Assembly (NCBI GenBank): GCA_027422505.1
Contig: JAPQWV010000050.1
Span: 4,836,001 to 4,900,000, forward strand
DNA from: Craterostigma plantagineum
Taxonomy: Eukaryota > Streptophyta > Magnoliopsida > Lamiales > Linderniaceae
Reading direction: 5' to 3'
Length of the DNA stretch: 64,000 nt
In this document: piece after piece, positions 22,765 through 33,706 of the stretch
How the letters are laid out: every line of letters starts with the position of its first letter
Position numbering within the stretch: the stretch's first letter is position 1
Notes under the pieces: model-generated
Database searches by the model: none
Told to the model about the DNA's origin: nothing
Seen by the model: only the letters and a program-made list of their open reading frames with translations
Program-made: the position numbers and the translations under genes

Positions 22765-23485
22765 GGAAGGATTATATATTCCTATGTTTTTTCGAATGAT
22801 ATTTGAAGTCTTGATTTGAATCTCTTCAGTTCTTCTTGTATTAAGTTGCATGCATGCATTTGAAAATTTGTTTTGAAAAATTGAGTTGACGTTTGTCCAC
22901 TAAACTACAGCGCCCTACATAACAAATTTGAGCTGTTGAACCGTTAATATATATCATCTTCTAGGTAATTCCCATCAAAAAAAATTTCGACGATTTTTCC
23001 CCATACATAAGCTATATACATTCAATTTATTATATACCAAAAGAATGAAAGAAAAAAAACCATTTAGGGGAATAAAGATGAATCAGAAGACATAAAAAGG
23101 GCAGAAACAGCATATATATATACATAACATATCTGCAGTTAGCGAACTTTTGAATTATATAACTAACATTAAACAGCTGAAAGTCGAGAAAAAAAAACAT
23201 CCATCGACTTCGATCTTTGAATCGAAGCCTCAAAATGCCTAAGAGAAACGAAAGGTTTCAAAACATTTCCATGCACTAAAAGACTTTCAGTTCTATCTAT
23301 CGACTTGAGAGATGTCAAACAATTAACTCTCCCAAAGTCTGAAGGTTGCGCTCTATAGTTAGGTTGTTTAGTTCCTTATACCCTTTTATTCGCCTTTTAC
23401 TTTCCCATGGCACCTTCTAACATTATGTATATGTATGTATGTATATAGATACATTACATAGATCATGAACATCTTATCCAGCCCT

Positions 23486-26400
23486 TCAATTTTCTTGCAT
23501 GTTCAGCGAATACTCATCCACGATAAGCTGATGCGCTTCTCCTAGATTTCTCTTCTTGCCAGCCCTTTCGTTTTCGAAGATCTGCGTTATAAAATGTAAG
23601 AATGAATCCCGTAACAGAATCGAATGGAGGAAGAAAAAAAAAGGAAGAAGATGAAAGAATCGTACGGTTTTGGCCATATTCTGCAATATCTCTACAATCT
23701 CGCAGAACTCGGGCCTCAAAGATGGTTCTTGATTCCAACATTTCTCGAGAAGGTCGAGCAGCAATGGATGAGTGTTTTTGGGTATCGTTGGTCTTAAACA
23801 CTGTGATTAGATACAGTAAAGAATCGAACATTTTTTCGCTAAATCAAAAGGTAATGAGGAGACGCAAGTGGAAGCTGTAATAAACACGCACCTTTTGAAC
23901 AACGCCTACTGCTGCTTGCAGTGGAGTCAAGTTTGCATATGGAAGCTGATGAGATGACGAACGAAGAATATTAAAGGATAGAAAAAAGATGCGATAAATT
24001 GATGTAAAGTAAAAATAGTCAAATACTTCTTTATCAAGAAATGAGTAAATGTACAAACCTTTCCAGTTAGGAGTTCCCATAGCACAATCCCAAAGCTGAA
24101 CACATCTGCTTTATGATTGTATGGCTTGTGCTCGATAACCTTAAAAGTCGATAAACAATATTACATTACAAGTTAGAGATATACGCCTTTGTTGATTATT
24201 TTTGGTGTAATAAATGATATATTTATATACGAAAAATACGTACCTCGGGAGCCATCCACCGATACGTTCCAGTCTCCGCTGTCATAACTCCCGACTGAAG
24301 CTGAATCCTCGCAACGCCGAAATCGGCAATTTTAACCACCTGAAAAAAAAAGCGCCCATTTTTTATAATATATAAAAATATTAGTGTTAATTGCTTGTTG
24401 AATAGTTAGTTTTGGAGAAATTATATAAAACTCCTTACACCATTTTCGTCGATCAAAATATTCGCAGCCTTTAGGTCGCGGTGAATTATGTTGTTCTGAT
24501 GCAAGTAGCTCATTCCCTTTGAGACGTCGACGGCGACCTTTATTACATCCTTAAGCTTCAATACGCCCTTTTGTTTGTGAAGGAAGTCGTACACGCTTCC
24601 CCCAGACATAAATTCTGTAATAAGATATGATATAATAAATTTCCATAAAATCGGGATATACTTTTTAACATGTACAAGTACCTGTAACAATGCATAAGAG
24701 AGGTGGCTTTGTACACGCTCCGATGAATTGCACCACGTTTTTGTGCCTAACTTTCCTGTATATTAGCTCATGCATAAGGTATGAAAGTTTCTTAAATCAT
24801 TGAAAAGCTCGATAGGAGATTTTTTAACCTCAATATGAAGACTTCTTGGGAGAATTCTTGCATCAAGTGCCCGTTAAGGTTGTCAGCCTTGAATACTTTG
24901 ATGGCAACGTCTTGACTACGAAATGTGCCTTTATACCTGAATATTACCATAAAACATAGCTGTCATGAAAGTACTTTTTCAGAACCGCAAAAAAAATATA
25001 GACTTACAAGTTTCCATTAGAGCCTGACGTGAGCTTATATTCGAAGTTCAATAAACTCGAATCTATTTCCCAGACGTCGCTACCATCTAAAGGGATTTCC
25101 ACTGGCCCAGGAGGTAAGAATACGCCACTTGGGCGATGATTTTCTTGTTTGGTAAAAGATTCCTTCTGGATAAAATTCGTACGAAAATGAACGGTTTTCA
25201 AGAAAAGGCCAAGCAGGGCATCTCCTTAAGAGGATGAATTTCCTTGATTTTTACCTCGACTCTTAGAATCTCCCTCACCAATAGGTTCTTCAGATGGACG
25301 ATTCCCTATAATTCGATTAAAGAAAAGACTTGGTTGAGCTTAAGCGAGTTCTTGCTATGAAAATGGAGATGAGTTCAAAAGGAAAGTACCTTTTCCCAGC
25401 CATCAACCACGAAGACATCTAACGAATATCCATCATTGGTGCAGAATGCATGAGCTTCTTGAATGTTGAGCCCAATCTCAGACATAAGTAGTGTCAACTA
25501 ACAAGGAAAAACATCTCGATTTATCGTTAGAAACAAATTTATACACGGCACTGTGAAAATGGAAGTCAGGTTTTACCACACTAAGAAGCTTCTGTTTGTC
25601 TTTCGTTGAAATCGTTATTTCGTGCAGTGGCCTTAAAAAGAACAGAGAAATTAAAACAGCAAAGAACGTATTACGCAATAATCTCATCAGCGTTGGCCGT
25701 AGTGTTATTACCTCATAATCATGTTCGAGGAGTTGTTCGGACCGTTAGCATCAGAGTTATTTACTTCCACCTTAATACCGTAATTTGACGACTTCCCAAA
25801 TGCAGGCGGAAGATCAAGGCTGCAAATTCGAACACAGGAATATGGAAACTACTAAGATAAATTTTTTCGACATATGGTAACTTTATTTGTTATCTGCTGA
25901 AAGCCTAATAACTTTATTCAATGTAATTAAGCCCTCAATTGCTCGTGCCTATCTGGCATGAGAGAGTCGTCTCCTTCGTTGAAGCTCGAGTGGACTGAAT
26001 TCCCGGGATTTCCATCGCAGGCCGGGCGAGCCTAAGTTAGCAAAAAAAAGGTCGAATATTTAATCTGAAAAAAGGGATTTTCAAGGTAGTAAAAATGGAA
26101 TAAATATATATACCTGAACGAGGCGTACGTCAACTGCAGGTCTTGTAAGAGGATCGTGTGCCATGCTTAAGAGTCTTTTGTGCATTAGGACATCTTCGGG
26201 CCTTTCTGTATTAACATCCAACGCATAACTGCATATGAATCAGAAACATGACCTTCAATTTTGATGCCATCGATGAAGAGCTCTTACAGCTCCAAGGAAG
26301 TAGAATCACTTAAACAACGCAAGCCATGTTTGTGTAATGAGGAATCATGGCTAAGTGTTTTTGTCTTTGGAGAACCACAAAGATTCAAGAAACACACACG

Positions 26401-26825
26401 GAAAACAGAGCTCAATTTCATCTAATTTCACCTCTCATCAAATCTACAAACTGAAAACAAATCACAATCTGAAGCCCAAGAGAAGGACTTAAGCTTCGGT
26501 TACATCAAGAAAACTCACAAGAACAATCATAGATAGTTTTCAGACAACTTCAGATATAGACCCCTTTTCCTAGTTCCCCATCTCGCACCTTGTAAACTCA
26601 GCCAATTCATGTAATAAAACGAAGAACAAAGCTTTACCGATGAGGAAGCATACTAAAATGAGACCAAAGCTCATCTTCAAACCCAGGTTCAGATGATTCT
26701 TGGACATTGAGCTCCTTCAATTTATGCAAAACTTCATAGAACACTTCGATTTTATCCAACCTTTTCCTGCTTATAACCGGCGAATACTCAGATTGCCTGC
26801 TGCTACAGCTCTCAGTATCTCCCAT
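23486..26825 (-). CDS. ACT-domain Raf-like Ser/Thr/Tyr kinase (STY8/17/46 type)
   Basis: Sixteen exons in minus-strand order: 26825-26638, 26228-26114, 26031-25949, 25819-25712, 25631-25577, 25497-25390, 25305-25255, 25165-25008, 24936-24829, 24755-24682, 24614-24439, 24339-24244, 24139-24059, 23945-23892, 23800-23666, 23581-23486 (561 residues). The middle holds an ACT domain ([17 protein letters not shown] ... FVVDGWEK). The C-terminal kinase has [47 protein letters not shown] and [18 protein letters not shown], diagnostic of plant group C Raf-like kinases. Arabidopsis STY8/17/46 phosphorylate chloroplast precursor proteins in the cytosol; that role is transferred by family only. The glycine loop is weak: SGSNGNLYKG replaces SGSYGDLYRG. 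Intron 3 needs a GC donor (GATAG/GCACGA) to keep frame; that junction is the least certain. Confidence 0.9.
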
Positions 26826-28623
26826 CAATATAATTTTTACCCAAGAAAAAAAAAATAAAGATTTATAATCCACTTTCAAGAAAACACTGAACTCCAAGAA
26901 TATGCACTTTGATTCAGATTCCAATCATTTACACACGACAACCATATGTTGCACGGAAAAGACTTCTAAAAAAAAGAAGAAAAAAAAAAGAAAGGGTGGG
27001 TGGGGCGTGATGTGTGTCTATAACTATGTAGAAACTGCATCGATAATCTACTCCACCGCTTTGCTCATATTTTCTTGCGGCAATTTGCATGTAAGGAAGC
27101 TCAAAAAAATATATATAAAAATCAAAACTTTAAAGACAACAAAAACATTAAATGAAGAAACGAAATAAGAAAGACTTCCCCATATCGTAATGGTTTGCCG
27201 ACGTGGATTCAAACAAGGCTTCGCAACTTTGCTTGTGTCACCCAATGGGGCTTGTCTTGTTTTCTTGGTACTTGCCATTTTTTTTTAATTCATTATATCC
27301 ATGTCACAGATTTGAACCCTTTCGATTAAAGTAATGTAAGGAGGTGTTGATCTAATCACGATGGCGACCGCCGTGGAGCTCATCCAATCAATCCATGTCC
27401 CACTTGAAATTAAGAATTCTTGTTTGTTCTTTTAATTGTAGATATTTAATCATAATGGGATTTGTTAATAAGTTGAGCGTTATTACATCATTGCTTGAAT
27501 CACATCACTTGTAGTTGCGGAAATAGTTTTCTTGTGTGGTTTAACTAATGGGATTCCATGAGAGACTTGGATTGGACAAGTGCATTAGTATATAATTGTC
27601 TGATTATTATTTAATTTGATTTTCTAGAAAGATAATAAATTTATTATTTCAAGAGCCAGTAAAAATTTAAGTCCGGCCGCCAGTTAAAGTTAATCGATCT
27701 TTATCACTACACAACATTGTAAATTAAAGCATTTTGGAAACCGGCCATGGCCAACTTTAAGTAAGACAAATTTAGTTTCAACCCAAAATTATTTCGAAGT
27801 TCTTGTTTCTTTGAATTAATACTACAACAAAAATGATCAATTTTCTCGATAAAAATATGTACAAATTTGGAGTGATACCATAGATATAAGATTAGATTGA
27901 GAAAGAAAACATATATTAGATTAAATAAACAATTATATATTTAAATTAAATTGAAAGGTGTTGTTAGTGGATGTGTTATGGGTAGACATTGGACCAAGAG
28001 TGACGTCATATCCTGCCGTGGATGAGGGAGTAGTAGACCGTAAGTTTGAGTTGAGTGGTCATGCAATAGACTAACATGTTTAATTTATATTTTTTTCTCG
28101 GTCATTTTCTAATTATTTTTTGACACATAATATTAATATATGTATGGATGGCCATTAAATGATTCTTTAACTCAGTCCGTGACATGAATATCGGGAATGT
28201 TTTGGAATCAGAATCCTGATTAAGCAGAAGTTTGATCCAATCCAATCACACTATTAGAAGCTTCAAAATGAAAATTAAATAGATTCTTCCTTATATATAG
28301 GGAATATTCTTCCAACGATGGTCTGTACTCTGTTGATATTTAATAACAGTTCAAACGGCGTTTAAAATTGAAAAACAACCAAACATGCCTCATTTTAATA
28401 ACTATCAACATACTAATCGTAATTTCTAGATCACTTGAGGGTAAATTTAAGATTACTCAAAAGCTTACGTTGTAATTTGTAATTTACCCTGCCAAACAGG
28501 ACGTCATTTGTAATTTATGTTAAATGGGCCTAATGGGCTTTTATTCCCATCGGTGCTCCTTAATCCAGCCCATTATGCCTGCTGCGTAATTTAATATATA
28601 ACCTAATCGAGGAATTTTATGGG
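26826..28623. other. Intergenic DNA upstream of the ACT-domain kinase
   Basis: Kinase promoter on the minus side, then AT-rich DNA. A minus-strand frame from 27278 (MASTKKTRQAPLGDTSK) has no homologue I know and is left unannotated. Nothing else recognised. Confidence 0.5.
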
Positions 28624-28952
28624 TAAACACCTTATGTGAGCACCTAGTGATGTGGCACAGATTCGTGCCATTTCAACGTCCCACATCGACATCTAAGATT
28701 ATGTCGTCTCAATAAACACCTTCTAGGCGCCATTAATCGACATTTCGGATGCTGATGTGGCATATTGACGTCCTACACAATATCTTACGTATCAATGAAA
28801 TATACCGCGTCAATATGCCACGTCAGCATCCGAAATGTCGATTAATGGCGCCTATAAGTGTTTATTGAGACGACATAATCTTAAATGTTGATGTGGGACG
28901 TTGAAATGGCACGAACGGTGCCACATCACTAGGTGCCCACATAAGGTGCTTA
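28624..28952. mobile_element. Foldback MITE with near-complete inverted repeats
   Basis: 329 bases that fold on themselves. The left arm starts TAAACACCTTATGTGAGCAC and the right arm ends GTGCCCACATAAGGTGCTTA. The arms pair for about 150 bases around a small centre near 28790 (for example GCATCCGAAATGTCGATTAA on the right against its complement on the left). There is no coding sequence. The superfamily is unclear because I cannot fix a target duplication. The transcript would form a long, nearly perfect hairpin. Confidence 0.8.
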
Positions 28953-29291
28953 CATATAAAATTCATCTAATCTTTATATATACATATATATTGATGGTTT
29001 TATTTTCAGCTATTTCATTCCAACGCAGGTAAAAAGATTCCGCCTTTTGATGCTTTTAACTGGACGTTGTGTGATCAACCAATCACCAATGTATACAACG
29101 AACTACGACTTCGAAAGACGTTCTTTTTTTTTGTACGAAGAATGAATAAAAGCTCCAAACTATGGTATCTACAGTGAAGTAAATATAATACCTTGTGTTT
29201 TTCATCGACAACCCAAGAAGAGAAGAATAACATTCTCAGAAGGTCGTCTTTGCTACAAACACTGTAATAGATAGATAGTTAGATACATACG
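28953..29291 (+). other. Promoter region of the SWEET gene
   Basis: Non-coding DNA between the foldback MITE and the SWEET start codon. No distinct motif stands out. Confidence 0.45.
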
Positions 29292-30379
29292 ATGGTCTCA
29301 GCGGACTTCATCGTCGGCATATTAGGTCCATCGATTCTTCTAATCCTTCAAATATTATTTGATTCATTCACATCGACTACCTTAATTATTCTTTTTCTTT
29401 TCTTTTTTCGCAGGCAACATAGTGTCCATAGCCACCTTCGCATCGCCCATGTAAGTCAACCCAAGTAAGTATGTAACCTAAAACTTCTACGTTTCCGAAC
29501 TATAAAAAAATTCTCCGTTTTCGGAAAAATCCCAGATGGACCTTTCGGGAAATCGCGAAGAAGAAATCCTCGGAAAACTACAAAGGCGTCCCATACGTAA
29601 CGACTTTAGTGAGCACGAGCCTTTGGACGTTCTACGGTAGCCTCGACCCAGACGATGGGATACTCATACTCACCGTAAACGCTGTTGGGGCGACCTTGCA
29701 AGCTACGTACCTAATTCTTTTCATCGTATATTCTTCAAAGGAGAGAAAGGTGATATACTTCGGCCTTGTGGTCGTCGACTTGCTCTTTCTCGGGATAGTG
29801 ATCGTTGTCACCCTTTCTGCGCTGCACGGAGACTTTAGGCGCACTTTCGTCGGAGCTTTGTGCGCGGCTTTCACCATAGCTATGTACGCCGCACCTCTCT
29901 CGATTATGGTGAGCGAATCGACGAATTACTTACCGAAATATTTCGACTTCTTACATGGGATTCAATTCGACAGAAAAGAGTGATACAGACGAAGAGCGTG
30001 AAGTACATGCCGTTCCTCCTCTCTTTGTCCCTCTTTGCAAACGCTGCAGTTTGGTTTACGTTTGCGATGCTCGTCGAGGACTTGTATGTTCTGGTAAACA
30101 CACGCAAAAGCCCACAATTTTTCCGATGTATTTCTACGGATGTTGCATACGTATCGTATGAACTCTGCAATATTTCAGGTGCCAAATGCAGTTGGGATTT
30201 TACTGGGTTCACTTCAGCTGGTAATATACTTTGCGTATAAGAAAAAGTCGGGTTCGTCTGACTCTGTTGATGCAATGTCGGACCAGAAAACATATGTCGA
30301 CGGTAATAATGCTAAAGAGATCGAAGATATCGAACAGCGCAAAGAAACGGATGCCCACAACGGACACGAGTCGCCATAA
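29292..30379 (+). CDS. SWEET: SWEET sugar transporter, clade IV-like
   Basis: Five exons: 29292-29325, 29414-29450, 29536-29908, 29974-30093, 30179-30379 (254 residues). Two MtN3/saliva three-helix repeats give seven membrane segments. Signature segments are GNIVSIATFASPI, YKGVPYVTTLVSTSLWTFYG, APLSIMKRVIQTKSVKYMPF and VPNAVGILLGSLQLVIY. SWEETs move sugars down their gradient. The sequence is closest to the SWEET16/17 group, which in Arabidopsis carries fructose and glucose across the tonoplast; location and substrate here are inference. Exon 3 is large (373 bases) and appears to fuse what are separate exons in many SWEET genes. The cytosolic tail is acidic and hydrophilic (NAKEIEDIEQRKETDAHNG). 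Confidence 0.93.
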
Positions 30380-30973
30380 CAAAGTGCAGACTACATGCAA
30401 GTTAAATATATCAAGAATATACGGAATTACACTGTGTAAAAGCTTCGAAAAAGTCAGTAGCCCACATGGATGATTTATCTACAAAGTGGGGTTTTAGACT
30501 CCAAAGTCCAAGAACCAACCATGTTATTCGTGTATGCTACTGCCCTTTCGAATTTACAAAGATTCATACAATATATACTCCAGACAAAGGTAAAGAAACT
30601 TCACTAGAGGAAATAAGAACGGGACTTTCTCTACGCACGAACTTTTTATGACACTGTTTGGAGAGAAGTGAAAAGGAAAGGTGTAAAGGCTCTATTCATC
30701 TCGCAAACATCGTTTTCCTTTTCATGTTTGACGCACACAAACTCCACGTATCAAACGGAGGGTGAACAACAATCGATAGAAAAAAAGCGAGACGAAGGGG
30801 AGACGCTGATATTCACTGAAAAGAACTTGTGGTACTCATATCGACATGAATCTGATCATCAGATTACTCCCATTTTAGGAGGCTGCAGGTTTGAAGCAAA
30901 AGATGCATTAAACATGTGAGATGTCTATAATAACATATGTTAATGATAGGAAAAGGTGAATGAACATTTGTAG
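30380..30973. other. Convergent 3' flanks of SWEET and PP1
   Basis: No gene seen. It should carry both 3' UTRs. Reading frames at 30466-30919 lack motifs or codon structure. Confidence 0.5.
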
Positions 30974-32418
30974 TTAGAAGATTTCCATCTCACCCTTTTG
31001 GTAATAACGGAAAGTAAAGCGTATACTTCATAAAAAATAAATAGGTGGCTGATAACGTACCTTTTTCAGAATCATCTTTGAACCGCTTGCTGCAGGTTTT
31101 AGAATCTCGAAAGAACAAACTAGTGATTCGTCGACGCTCAAAAGAGCACCAGCGTTGTCGAATTCTCCACCATAGTTTGGAGCGGAAAAGATAGTCACAA
31201 GCCGTCTCTTTGCAAAGAACTCGTATCCATCTTCGACAACCTGCACAAATGAATTCACTTGATCGCGCATGGATATGGAAAGGGTGTCTAAGGTGTTTTT
31301 CGGCACAGATAGATACAAACACACACGAAAAAAGATGAAATGGCCAACTTTAAATTCTTGTGAGGATGGCATTTGGAAACATGACCTATTTGCTAAGCCA
31401 TCTTACAGAGTTCTCCATGCAGAAGAGACTGAGTGTATACCTGATGACCTCTGCAAATCAGATCCAAGTTATTCTTCTGCAAAAACTCCGCAACTACATC
31501 AGGCCCGAAAGTAGATGAAACACCCCTATCACTTTCAGACCAGCCCTTTACAGTACGATCAGGATCGGACCAAAGCAAGTCACATAGGAGACCGTTGTCG
31601 GGTATATCAGTTGGCCTTGAAATCTCATCTATCTGATCTAATTTTTTCAATTCTGGAGAAAGCCCTCCGTGCATGCATAGTATTTTTTCATCAATAAGCG
31701 CAGCTACCGGCAAACAGTTGAAGCAGTCCGTGAATATCTTCCAAAGGCGGACATTGAATCTTCTTTTGCATTCGTCGTAAAATCCATACACACGATTTAT
31801 CTTTGCATCTTCGTGATTGCCTCTCAAAAGGTGTACTTTGCTGGGATATCTTATCTTGTAAGCCAATAATAAGCATATCGTCTCCAGGCTTTGCTTGCCT
31901 CTATCGACATAATCTCCAAGAAATAGGTAATTCGAGGAAGGAGGGTACCCACCACTCTCAAATAGCCTCAGAAGATCTTGAAACTGTCCGTGTATGTCAC
32001 CTGCAGGCAATACATAAATGGAACTAAAGCCTCAACTCAAACAAACATGAGATTCCCTAAAACTTTTACACAGTAATAATTTCAAACACATAAAGCTCTC
32101 TCATATTTCACAGATTACTCAGCAATCATGCAACATGTATATATTAATCAGTATGACTTATTCAGCTTGGCAGCTACAGAAATCAAACAAAAGCCTAAAA
32201 AGAAGTTAATTTAAGAATAACAGACCACAGATCCTGATAGGAGCACGGAGCTTAAGCAGATTAGGCTGAGACAAAAAGATCTGACGAGCGTTGACACAAA
32301 GCTGTCGAATCTCAGCTTCCGAGAGCTGAACTTGTTTGCCCCCGCCTTTTCCTTCCAATAGCCTTCTTATTATGTCATCCAAAACACCCCTATCCATCGT
32401 ACCCTCCATCGTCATCAT
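30974..32418 (-). CDS. TOPP: Protein phosphatase PP1 catalytic subunit, TOPP8/9-like
   Basis: Four exons in minus-strand order: 32418-32226, 32000-31441, 31240-31061, 30994-30974 (317 residues, normal for PP1). All PPP-family metal and phosphate motifs are present: GDIHGQ, GDYVDRG, LRGNHE, HGGLSP, CRGHQ and [13 protein letters not shown]. It is a Ser/Thr phosphatase catalytic subunit that works with regulatory partners in nucleus and cytosol. [20 protein letters not shown] and [17 protein letters not shown] place it nearest the divergent Arabidopsis TOPP8/9 group. In most PP1s the residue after SAPNY is Cys (the one microcystin bonds to); here it is Gly. The last exon is only 21 bases (GEMEIF) and is the least certain part. 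The N-terminal [11 protein letters not shown] leaves several possible starts. Confidence 0.92.
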
Positions 32419-33418
32419 CTTTCCGAACTATCAGCGGTCGTCTTAATTTTACCTCACAGTGGAGCAAAAACGAAAACGGCAGCTAAACTATATCACATCA
32501 TCTTCGTAATCTGAGCACCATGCTGTTAGTCGCCATGAAAAAGCTTCAAGAGATTGAGAGAGCTCACGGGAGAAGACGATAGGGATGAGCAAACTGTGTT
32601 GGCGATTGGAAAGGGTCGAAGTCGAATAAGATACGGTTTAATTGCAGCCACATTACCAAACTTATGCATAATTTCAATAAAACCCCTATGATTTATGTAA
32701 ATTACAGGCATGCCTATTTTGTTTTTCATAAGTCATACCGTCACGCTTATTTCTTTCCATCTTTCTATTTCGGACGTCCCACATAGTTCTTCTCATTTCT
32801 ACTTTTGGTAAAAAATTATTCATACACCATTTATATTAAAAAAAACTTCTTAAGTTGCGTGCCCACTTCTCTCTCCATTCCTTAAAGTGTACTATAATAT
32901 TAAAAAATTGATTTCTTAATCTATGTGTCCACTAATTTTTGGGAAGTATTAAGTGGGATAGAGGTAGTAATACTTTACGGAACTGTAGCAAATGCGTTGT
33001 GAAGGTTTAATATGGGTTGTATAGTGAAAGTAAACCAAGGAATAAGAATATGACTTGGTCTTATCTTTTCATTTTCGTTTTTACGTAATTTACCTTTTTT
33101 TTATTCTGTGCGTTCCCCTGAGGTTGGTGGAGGTATATTAGATGTTATTTTACTCAAAGGTGACACTATATATATCTGGTTTACCAAGACATATTCTTTG
33201 ATTGGCTGATTCTGTCTTTAATGGTGCGTGGTCTCCACGACTTCGCCAGGTGCCTCTCTCTACCTTTCTCTAAAAAAAATAATCTAGTTGGTATAAGATT
33301 TCTTGTAATAAAATTGTGAAGTTGTAATGATGGAATGTTTGACTTTGAGAAAGTAATACTCATGGCATATCAACTTGAAGCCAGCTAAAACATACGATAT
33401 TATCAAAGAGAGGGTACA

Positions 33419-33486
<68 letters not shown>

Positions 33487-33706
33487 AAGACCAAGAAAAT
33501 CCATGTACTGTTGATAGCAGCAAGCTAAAGCTTCATTCAGTTCAGAAGCATAAATCACCACATAAAACAATTTCAAGGTTCTCTCAAACCAAACCCACCA
33601 CGGAAATCCCAGTAGTTACAGTTTTCGGTTCAAGCGCATAAATCATCCATAGGGTTTCTTTAGTAAAAACAGTTTCTTTTTTGCAACCAATCAACCATTC
33701 GAGAAT
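32419..33706. other. Intergenic DNA with a TA microsatellite
   Basis: PP1 upstream region and RFI2-like downstream region. AT-rich with a (TA)n block at 33419-33483. No gene recognised. Confidence 0.5.
33419..33483. repeat. (TA)n microsatellite
   Basis: About 65 bases of TA dinucleotides with a single phase break near the middle. Confidence 0.9.

Larger units (their letters stand above)
21153..23350 (+). repeat. Tandem repeat unit C (contains PMEI copy 5)
   Basis: The third direct repeat unit, about 2.2 kb. It is interrupted by a CACTA-type MITE at 21192-21528 but keeps the empty site for the unit A insertion near 21740. It ends near GAAGGTTGCGCTCTATAG, where homology to the unit boundary stops. 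Confidence 0.85.

Noticed and set aside
27048..27278. Minus-strand frame MASTKKTRQAPLGDTSK, a possible upstream exon
   Set aside because: It recalls a histone-like start only superficially. There is no continuing exon, and the poly(T) context and composition look intergenic.
30466..30919. Plus-strand frames between SWEET and PP1
   Set aside because: No motifs, no splice logic, and they lie in the convergent 3' flanks.
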